The translations under genes were made by a program, and so were the position numbers. This document shows, in pieces, positions 1 through 4,821 of a stretch of DNA of 6,616 nucleotides. Under the pieces are notes generated by a model that saw only the letters and a list, made by a program, of their open reading frames with translations, was not told the origin of the DNA and did not search any database. Source of the DNA: Aromatoleum sp. (GTDB lineage: Bacteria > Pseudomonadota > Gammaproteobacteria > Burkholderiales > Casimicrobiaceae); assembly GCA_010365205.1 (NCBI GenBank), contig JAAFGU010000133.1, positions 1-6,616 on the forward strand, read 5' to 3'. Positions within the stretch are counted from its first letter, which is position 1. Every line of letters starts with the position of its first letter.

Positions 1-2
1 CG

Positions 3-737
3 CGCGCGTTTGCCGCTGCCGGCGCGCTGGTGCTGTCCGGCTGCAACCAGCTGTCGCGCACCGAGTGGTTCCCGAAAATCCTCGGCAGCGCCGAAAAGTG
101 GACGGAGTCGACGGCGCACGCGCTGCTGCCGCGCCGGGCGATGGCGCAGGAGTTCGCCGACGCCGACCGCTCGCCGACGTTCCGCAGCAACGGGACCTCC
201 GACCCCGACACCGACGAGTACCGTGCGCTCGCCGCAAACGACTTCGCCGGCTACAGGCTCGACGTCGGTGGCCTCGTCGAAAACCCCGCATCGTTCACGC
301 TGGCCGAACTGAAGGCTCTGCCGAGCCGCACCCAGATCACGCGGCATGACTGCGTCGAGGGCTGGAGCGCGATCGCCAAATGGAAGGGAACGAAGCTCGG
401 CACGCTGCTCGACGCCGTGGTGCCGAAGCCCGGCGCCCGCTATGTGGTGTTCTTCTGCGCCGACTCGCTGGAGGAGGACGGCAAGGACAAATACTACGAA
501 AGCATCGACCTCGAGGACGCCTTTCATCCGCAGACGATCCTGGCCTACGAAATGAATGACGCGCCGCTGCCCGTCGCCAACGGCGCGCCGATCCGGCTGC
601 GCGTCGAGCGGCAACTGGGCTACAAGCACGCGAAGTACGTGATGCGGATTAAACTGGTCGACAGCTTCGCCGGCATCAGCGGCGGCAACGGCGGCTACTG
701 GGAAGATCAGGGCTACCAGTGGTTTGCGGGGATCTGA
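3..737 (+). CDS. Molybdopterin-dependent oxidoreductase, sulfite oxidase/MsrP-like, probable lipoprotein (5' end outside window)
   Basis: This is the C-terminal 244 codons of a sulfite-oxidase-fold molybdoenzyme; the start codon lies upstream of the window. The visible part opens with a hydrophobic run (RAFAAAGALVLSGC) ending in a lipobox, LSGC, whose Cys codon is 42-44. The mature protein should therefore be a lipoprotein facing the periplasm. A twin-arginine motif, usual for this family, would sit just outside the window. The molybdenum-coordinating Cys (codon 351-353) lies in HDCVEGWSAIAKWKG, the family signature around the ligand. Further on, NGAPIRLRVERQLGYKHAKY matches the second cofactor-contact region, and the C-terminus GYWEDQGYQWFAGI is typical of bacterial members. 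The family transfers oxygen atoms or reduces oxidised methionine, usually with a cytochrome b partner; that partner is not in view. The substrate cannot be told from sequence. GTG at 30 is in frame but would delete the signal region, so it is not the start. The fold assignment is secure. Confidence 0.88.
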   Translation, partial: RAFAAAGALVLSGCNQLSRTEWFPKILGSAEKWTESTAHALLPRRAMAQEFADADRSPTFRSNGTSDPDTDEYRALAANDFAGYRLDVGGLVENPASFTLAELKALPSRTQITRHDCVEGWSAIAKWKGTKLGTLLDAVVPKPGARYVVFFCADSLEEDGKDKYYESIDLEDAFHPQTILAYEMNDAPLPVANGAPIRLRVERQLGYKHAKYVMRIKLVDSFAGISGGNGGYWEDQGYQWFAGI

Positions 738-745
738 CGGTCGGC

Positions 746-763
746 AACCAACTGCCGTTGGTT
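746..763 (+). terminator. Small hairpin after the molybdoenzyme gene, possible terminator
   Basis: Eight bases past the TGA, AACCAAC (746-752) and GTTGGTT (757-763) form a perfect 7 bp stem with a 4-base loop, TGCC. No clear T run follows (CTTGGG), so intrinsic termination is uncertain. An alternative 5 bp stem, CGGCA/TGCCG (742-746 with 753-757), competes with it. Confidence 0.35.
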
Positions 764-817
764 CTTGGGTGCCCATACATTCAGCGACACAAGTCGACCG
801 CGCGAGTAGCGAACACG

Positions 818-855
818 TTGCCTGCGTTCGTTACGCTCATCGCCGTCGGTTCTTC
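818..855. repeat. Diverged copy of an intergenic repeat (partner at 4694-4733)
   Basis: Three words occur here in the order TTGCCTG (818-824), ACGCTCATCGC (833-843) and GTTCTTC (849-855). The same words, in the same order and orientation, occur at 4694-4700, 4708-4718 and 4727-4733. The spacers are 8 and 5 bases here against 7 and 8 there. An 11-base match between two short gaps is unlikely by chance, and the ordered flanking words strengthen the case. The central palindrome of the other copy is not clearly present here, so this copy looks decayed or partial. Confidence 0.5.
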
Positions 856-877
856 CAGTCCGTGAACGATAGCCCGT

Positions 878-906
878 GCGGGCGCGGGAGTCACTTTGTC
901 GCCCGC
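878..906 (-). terminator. Inverted repeat just past the transporter stop codon, possible terminator
   Basis: GCGGGCG (878-884) and CGCCCGC (900-906) are perfect reverse complements separated by 15 bases. The repeat begins 9 bases beyond the minus-strand stop codon at 916-918. Nearby, GCCCGTGCGGGC (872-883) is a second short palindrome that could fold instead. No T tract follows on the minus strand. It could be a factor-assisted 3' end or part of the neighbouring repeat. Confidence 0.35.
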
Positions 907-915
907 TCTGCGGCT

Positions 916-2142
916 TCACGTCGGCCGCAGCTCGGCCGCGTTGCCGCCGTGGCGAAGCAGTGCGGCCCAGGCGATCGCCGTGATCCCCGCTCCCGCATAG
1001 AACGTAAACGCCGGGCCGAACGCGTCCCACAACTCGCCGGCCAGCACGCTGGCCATCAGCAGCGCGACGCCGCAGACGAGGTTGAACACGCCGAACGCGC
1101 TCCCCCGCATGTCGGCCGGGGCGGAGGCCGCGACCAGCGCCGCCAGCAGCCCCTGCGTGAGTCCCATGTGCAGGCCCCACAGCGCACCGCCGACGAAAAC
1201 CGTCGTCCCGCTGCCGGCGCTCGCGAGCACCAGATCCGAGGCGATGAGCGCAACCAGGCCCGCCGACAGCAGCTTCGGTCCGTATCCGCGATCCGCCGCC
1301 GAGCCCGCCGGATATGACGTCGCCGCGTAGACCAGCGACATCACGACCATCACCCACGGCGCCTCGCCGATCGCGAGCCCAACGTTCTGGGCCCGCAGCA
1401 CCAGGAACGCTTCGGAAAATCGCGCCAGCGTCAGCACCGCCGCAATCGCGACGACGATCCAGTAATTGCGCGGCAGCCGCTTCGCATCGGACCATTGCAG
1501 GCGCGGCTTCTTCTCGCGCGCTGCGGCCGCATGCGCGGCCCGCGGGTCCGTTTTCGGGTCCGGCTCCTCGACACCGAAGATCAGCAATGCGACGGCAAGA
1601 AACGCGGGGATCACCGCTACCCAAAATGCGGCTTGAAAACTGCCTGCGAACCAGGCCATCGCCCCGATCGCGAGCAAGGGTCCGCCGACGCCGCCCACGG
1701 TGTCCAGCGCCTGACGCAAGCCGAAGCTCGCGCCGCGAATCGCGGGTGGTGTGAGGTCGGCAATCAGCGCGTCGCGCGGCGCGCCGCGGATGCCCTTGCC
1801 CACGCGATCGGCGAAACGCGCGGTGACGATCCAGCCCAGCGTCGGCGCCAAGGGAAACACCAGCTTGCTGATAGCCGCGAGCCCGTAGCCCAGCACTACC
1901 AGCGGTTTTCGGCGCCGGAAAAAATCGGAGAGTACCCCCGAGAACACCTTGACCATCATCGCCGTCGCCTCGGCGATCCCTTCGATGATTCCGATCGTCA
2001 GCGTGCTGGCGCCGAGGCCGACCGCCATGTACAGCGGCAGCAGTGCATGGATGAGCTCCGACGACAGGTCCATGCAGAGGCTGACGAGCCCCAACGCCCA
2101 GACGCCGCGCGGGATCGCCGCGAGTCCGCTGTTCGCTTTCAT
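916..2142 (-). CDS. Major facilitator superfamily transporter (MJ1317-like type)
   Basis: This 408-residue inner-membrane protein has the length and hydrophobic pattern of a 12-helix MFS carrier: two six-helix halves around a charged central loop (about residues 191-225, rich in Lys, Arg and Asp). The loop 2-3 signature appears as GVLSDFFRRRKP (69-80), a variant of the MFS motif GxLxDrxGRR. It is echoed in the second half by SAADRGYGPK (281-290). ARFADRVGKGIRGAPRDALI (108-127) and RFSEAFLVLRAQ (241-252) are, from memory, typical of the uncharacterised MJ1317-like branch; the substrate is unknown. The ATG at 2142 was chosen because an in-frame TTG at 2181 would add a 13-residue polar tail with no ribosome site. 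No strong Shine-Dalgarno precedes the ATG either. The sulfotransferase gene ends 81 bases upstream, so co-transcription is possible. The stop lies 178 bases from the convergent molybdoenzyme gene. Confidence 0.88.
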   Translation of the reverse strand: MKANSGLAAIPRGVWALGLVSLCMDLSSELIHALLPLYMAVGLGASTLTIGIIEGIAEATAMMVKVFSGVLSDFFRRRKPLVVLGYGLAAISKLVFPLAPTLGWIVTARFADRVGKGIRGAPRDALIADLTPPAIRGASFGLRQALDTVGGVGGPLLAIGAMAWFAGSFQAAFWVAVIPAFLAVALLIFGVEEPDPKTDPRAAHAAAAREKKPRLQWSDAKRLPRNYWIVVAIAAVLTLARFSEAFLVLRAQNVGLAIGEAPWVMVVMSLVYAATSYPAGSAADRGYGPKLLSAGLVALIASDLVLASAGSGTTVFVGGALWGLHMGLTQGLLAALVAASAPADMRGSAFGVFNLVCGVALLMASVLAGELWDAFGPAFTFYAGAGITAIAWAALLRHGGNAAELRPT

Positions 2143-2223
2143 TGCAGAGTCGGGATGCGCGCACTTAAATTCGATGTGCAATTTTGATTCGCACGCCCGT
2201 GGGTGACCTGGTTTGATGGCAAA
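2143..2223. other. AT-rich gap between the sulfotransferase and transporter genes
   Basis: These 81 bases are visibly richer in A and T than the coding DNA to the left, with runs such as ACTTAAATTCGATG and CAATTTTGATTC. They must hold any private promoter for the transporter. On the minus strand I see a TTGCAC (2181-2176) and a TTTAAG nearby, but the spacing is too short for a sigma-70 pair. I cannot name a promoter here. The composition matches the sulfotransferase gene and may mark the edge of an inserted segment. Confidence 0.4.
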
Positions 2224-3021
2224 TCACAACCTTTGCATTTCCACCCATAGGTGAGTGACGTCTTCATTGCCCGGCATGTTCTCATCACAGTCGCGAGCAT
2301 ATCCCAGCGTATCAAAAATCTTTCGGTGATGGGCAAACGCCTCGTTGGCAACGGACCGCGGACACAAGTGCTTCCACAATCCCGCTTTCCCCTGCCAGAA
2401 ATGACCATTGTTCGTGGTCCGACGAAGCGTTTCCAGAGTCAGCGTGTTCAAGCTTTGTTCCAAAGGAACCTCAAAGGGGCCAATAGCTACCGATACCGCC
2501 GACAGCGCCCCCGCCGGATCGCTGAGCAAATTCTCATACCTGACTTTCAACACCTCGTCCCGTTGCCACCATACGGCGCTCACCGAAAGCAACGCGGATG
2601 CTCTGTCTCCGGTGACGTAGCGACGAAATTCCTCGGAATTTGGCGTCTTGTTGACGATACCCGCTTCGGAACCGCCCTCTCCGAGCAGCCAACGCGCCGT
2701 CCGCGGCTCCCTGGGCGCAAACTGCAGAATCGAGAGAAGAACATCAAGAGGATGCCTGGCAAGGGTGACCGAAGCAAACCCTGCAACGTTCAAAAGTTCC
2801 AGAAAACGTTCGTCGGGACGCCAGTGAGTTTGAACGATACATTTTGGCGGCAGCACTCGCCAATCCAACTCATCCGGGGAAAATACGGCGAATTGCTTCA
2901 GGTCATACAGGCTGGCCAGCAGCATCCGTAACCATGTATTTCCTGATCGAGGCGTACTCACCAAGGCTATTCGCTTGAATGGGCTAACGTGAATCAAGTG
3001 CGCTCCCGAATGAGTCGCCAA
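2224..3021 (-). CDS. Sulfotransferase family protein (PAPS-dependent)
   Basis: This 265-residue soluble protein has the P-loop-like fold of PAPS sulfotransferases, which move sulfate from 3'-phosphoadenosine-5'-phosphosulfate to a hydroxyl or amine. The 5'-phosphosulfate loop is STPRSGNTWLR (22-32). QTHWRPDE (64-71) sits where the KTHLP motif lies, with His66 as the likely catalytic base and Gln in place of the usual Lys. The 3'-phosphate site is LARHPLDVLLS (87-97), with Arg89 and Ser97. RYENLLSDP (161-169) and GKAGLWK (211-217) match the later family signatures, so the gene looks complete and active. The acceptor is unknown. No signal peptide or membrane helix is seen. No in-frame ATG exists upstream; the TTG at 3021 has a GGGGA site and gives a short lead-in to the first strand. 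Two rows inside the gene each count 30 G+C of 60, against 44 of 60 in a transporter row, suggesting horizontal acquisition. Confidence 0.85.
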   Translation of the reverse strand: MATHSGAHLIHVSPFKRIALVSTPRSGNTWLRMLLASLYDLKQFAVFSPDELDWRVLPPKCIVQTHWRPDERFLELLNVAGFASVTLARHPLDVLLSILQFAPREPRTARWLLGEGGSEAGIVNKTPNSEEFRRYVTGDRASALLSVSAVWWQRDEVLKVRYENLLSDPAGALSAVSVAIGPFEVPLEQSLNTLTLETLRRTTNNGHFWQGKAGLWKHLCPRSVANEAFAHHRKIFDTLGYARDCDENMPGNEDVTHLWVEMQRL

Positions 3022-3027
3022 CGCAGT

Positions 3028-3032
3028 TCCCC
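3028..3032 (-). promoter_or_regulatory. Ribosome binding site supporting the TTG start of the sulfotransferase
   Basis: On the minus strand GGGGA lies 6 bases before the TTG at 3021. The reading frame is open back to a TAA at 3060-3058, which is also the stop codon of the phosphatase gene. No ATG in this frame precedes the conserved PAPS loop. TTG is therefore the best start by elimination and by this site. Confidence 0.5.
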
Positions 3033-3057
3033 ATGCAGCTCCGACTCCGTTCGACCC

Positions 3058-4566
3058 TTAGCGCCCAAACAAGCTTCCAAACTCGAACGCCCCCGTCAGG
3101 TCACCCGCCGCCGGCCGCACACCGGGCAGCGGCTCTAGACCGAAGCGGCGCGTGATGAATTTCAGAATGGACGTCGTGTCGTACGGCGTGTGGTCGACGT
3201 ACCCCTTCTTCGCCAGCGGCGACACGACGATCGTCGGAACCCGCGAACCTGGTCCCCAGCGGTCACCCGCGGGCGGCGCTGCGTGGTCCCAGAAGCCGCC
3301 GTTCTCGTCGTAGGTGACGATGATCGCCGTGGTCGGCCACAAGGCGCTTGCCTTGATCCTGGCGATCAGTGCAGCGATATGCGTGTCGCCGGAGAGCACG
3401 TCGGTATAACCCGGATGCTGGTTGAGCGAGCCCTGCGGCTTGTAGAACGCGACCTGCGGCAGATCGGCCTTGTCGATGGCGGCGACGAGATCGGTGTAAT
3501 CCTTGAGATGGCGCTCGCGATCCGGCGTTCCGGGTGCGAACCGGGCGTAGTAGTTGAATGGCTGATGGTGCGGCTGGAAGATGATCGAATCCTTATCGCG
3601 GTTGTAGACGACGGCGCGCTTTGCCGACGGCGGCTGCGTCCCGTCCTTGACCGCCTCGTTCCAGCCGCCCGCGTACCACGCCCAGCTCACGCGCTTCGCC
3701 GACAGCGTGTCGCCGATCGTCTTCTGCGTCTGCGGCGGCAACGTGTGCTTCGACGGATCGGTGAGCCGCGAATCGCCGCCGGCGGCCGGGGGCACGCCGG
3801 ACGGCTGGTAGGGCGGCTGCGTCGTATTCACCGAATAACCGTCCGGCGTCACATCGCCGTCGAACGTCAGCTGGTCGCCGTCGCGTGCCGACGCCGGCGA
3901 GTTCGGGCGGCGCTTGAGCAGGCCGCGTTCGTCGAGCTGAGCCCTCATCGTCGCCGGCGCGTTGTCGTCGCGCGGCGTGCATGCGCAGATCAGCCACTGG
4001 TGATTGAGATGCGAGCCGCCGAACGCTCCCATGAAGAAATTGTCGGCCAGCGTGTACTCGCGCGCCCACTGCCACAAGGGCAGCGACGAGCCGTCGTAGT
4101 GGCCCATCACGTAGCCGCCGGCGTCCGAGATCGCGGCGAAGCGGTCGTTGCGGCCGCCGTTGATCTGCTCGCGATTCTGATAGTACCTGTGCACGGGGCT
4201 GCGCACCTGCTGCGACAGCGGCAGGTTCAGCGGCGCTGCGTCGAGGCGAAACGGCCGATTCGGCAACCGGTGCGGAAATGCGGGATCCGGATCCTTGCCC
4301 TTCCACGCCGGCGGCAATTCGGCGAACGGCCTGCCGTCGTGGTCGATCTGCGTGTACTGCTCCGGCGTCGCGTTGGCGACGCCGTTGGCACCGGGGAAGA
4401 GCCCGTAGAGATGATCGAAGCTGCGGTTCTCGGCGTAGATGACGACGATGTGCTCGATGCGGTCGAGACCTGCCGTCGGCGAACGCGATGGTGTCGTGCA
4501 GCCGACCGTCATCCAGGCGACGATCAACACCGCAAGTGCGCGGCGGACGGCTTGTTCGAATTTCAT
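3058..4566 (-). CDS. AcpA-like acid phosphatase / phosphoesterase family protein, exported
   Basis: This 502-residue enzyme belongs to the phosphoesterase family shared by Francisella-type acid phosphatase AcpA and bacterial phospholipases C. It should hydrolyse phosphomonoesters or phosphodiesters outside the cytoplasm. The N-terminus is a signal peptide ending in TVGC (Cys23); the Thr at -3 makes the lipobox imperfect, so lipidation is likely but not certain. YAENRSFDHLYG (44-55) carries the first metal ligands, Glu46 and Asn47. GGSHLNHQW (183-191) holds Ser185, the expected nucleophile position in AcpA-type enzymes. YDENGGFWDH (419-428) supplies the second acidic pair, Asp420 and Glu421. 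The PGANG after the first motif and the length fit AcpA-type enzymes better than the longer (about 700-residue) phospholipases C, but the substrate is not proven. The ATG at 4566 follows a perfect AGGAGG; an upstream TTG at 4593 lacks one. The sulfotransferase gene starts 36 bases after the TAA. Confidence 0.9.
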   Translation of the reverse strand: MKFEQAVRRALAVLIVAWMTVGCTTPSRSPTAGLDRIEHIVVIYAENRSFDHLYGLFPGANGVANATPEQYTQIDHDGRPFAELPPAWKGKDPDPAFPHRLPNRPFRLDAAPLNLPLSQQVRSPVHRYYQNREQINGGRNDRFAAISDAGGYVMGHYDGSSLPLWQWAREYTLADNFFMGAFGGSHLNHQWLICACTPRDDNAPATMRAQLDERGLLKRRPNSPASARDGDQLTFDGDVTPDGYSVNTTQPPYQPSGVPPAAGGDSRLTDPSKHTLPPQTQKTIGDTLSAKRVSWAWYAGGWNEAVKDGTQPPSAKRAVVYNRDKDSIIFQPHHQPFNYYARFAPGTPDRERHLKDYTDLVAAIDKADLPQVAFYKPQGSLNQHPGYTDVLSGDTHIAALIARIKASALWPTTAIIVTYDENGGFWDHAAPPAGDRWGPGSRVPTIVVSPLAKKGYVDHTPYDTTSILKFITRRFGLEPLPGVRPAAGDLTGAFEFGSLFGR

Positions 4567-4570
4567 GTCG

Positions 4571-4576
4571 CCTCCT
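4571..4576 (-). promoter_or_regulatory. Shine-Dalgarno site fixing the phosphatase start
   Basis: A perfect AGGAGG on the minus strand lies 4 bases before the ATG at 4566. It is the strongest ribosome site in the window and decides this start over the in-frame TTG at 4593. Confidence 0.8.
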
Positions 4577-4599
4577 GGTGTCCAGTTCCGCAAATTCGC

Positions 4600-4628
4600 T
4601 CGATAGTTCGCGGCGCCTCATTGTTCAA
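4600..4628 (-). promoter_or_regulatory. Candidate sigma-70 promoter of the phosphatase gene
   Basis: On the minus strand TTGAAC (4628-4623) is followed after exactly 17 bases by TATCGA (4605-4600). The -35 matches the consensus at five of six positions and the -10 at three, with ideal spacing. Transcription would start near 4593, leaving a leader of roughly 25-30 bases before the ATG, with AGGAGG inside it. The -35 lies in the palindrome CATTGTTCAATG (4619-4630) at one edge of the repeat element. Confidence 0.45.
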
Positions 4629-4653
4629 TGCGGGCCGCCATGCTGCGTTGCTC

Positions 4654-4686
4654 GGCCTCACCGTAGCACGGGCTACGGTGTCGGCC
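4654..4686. repeat. Strong palindromic hairpin, core of an intergenic repeat element
   Basis: CACCGTAGC (4659-4667) and GCTACGGTG (4672-4680) form a perfect 9 bp stem with a 4-base loop. After a small internal loop, GGCC (4654-4657) pairs with GGCC (4683-4686). The surrounding pattern, minus-strand GGCAAGGCGCGAGG, then the hairpin, then GAGCAACGCAGC, resembles palindromic intergenic repeats I recall from proteobacterial genomes; I cannot confirm that by search. It sits between two minus-strand genes, so it may stabilise or end the upstream carboxypeptidase message. There is no T run. Confidence 0.6.
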
Positions 4687-4693
4687 TCGCGCC

Positions 4694-4733
4694 TTGCCTG
4701 ACGACCGACGCTCATCGCTCTTCAATGTTCTTC
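4694..4733. repeat. Intergenic repeat segment matching 818-855
   Basis: The words TTGCCTG (4694-4700), ACGCTCATCGC (4708-4718) and GTTCTTC (4727-4733) match those at 818-855 in order and orientation. This copy lies next to the palindrome at 4654-4686. With the CATTGTTCAATG palindrome at 4619-4630 and the similar CTTCAATGTTC at 4720-4730, the whole element may span about 4619-4738. GTTCTTCGGAAC (4727-4738) is itself a 4 bp hairpin with a TTCG loop. Confidence 0.5.
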
Positions 4734-4759
4734 GGAACTTACCGAACAGGACACTTCTT

Positions 4760-4790
4760 CGTCGCGGCGTCGAACGGTGCCCCCGCGACG
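4760..4790 (-). terminator. Inverted repeat past the carboxypeptidase stop codon, possible terminator
   Basis: CGTCGCGG (4760-4767) and CCGCGACG (4783-4790) form a perfect 8 bp stem with a 15-base loop, beginning 31 bases beyond the minus-strand stop codon at 4822-4824. No T tract follows. Its position and loop length mirror the inverted repeat at 878-906 beyond the transporter gene. Confidence 0.35.
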
Positions 4791-4821
4791 CACCTCCGCC
4801 GTCGCCGCGTCGCGATGCCGA

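Noticed and set aside
30..737. GTG at 30 as a true start of the molybdoenzyme
   Set aside because: The frame is open to the window edge and the residues before the GTG complete a signal peptide leading to the lipobox.
738..915. A small gene or transposase remnant in the convergent gap
   Set aside because: No frame shows a recognisable motif or a start with a ribosome site; the shared words with the second gap explain the structure better.
713..2164. A 483-codon open frame on the minus strand overlapping the transporter gene
   Set aside because: It is arginine- and glycine-rich with no membrane helices or motifs. The other minus frame encodes an intact MFS protein. It also crosses the intergenic gap without a start signal.
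2986..3034. Short ATG-started peptide before the sulfotransferase
   Set aside because: It has 16 codons, is out of frame and resembles nothing; it is noted only in the start-site finding.
2224..4566. A sulfate-ester pathway joining the phosphatase and the sulfotransferase
   Set aside because: The phosphatase has the metal and nucleophile motifs of phosphoesterases, not the CxPxR motif of sulfatases. The proximity is better explained by insertion than by a shared pathway.
3190..4701. A 503-codon open frame on the plus strand, antisense to the phosphatase gene
   Set aside because: It is rich in Arg and Val with no recognisable domain, and mirrors the codon periodicity of the GC-rich phosphatase gene, whose motifs are clear. 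It is a shadow frame.
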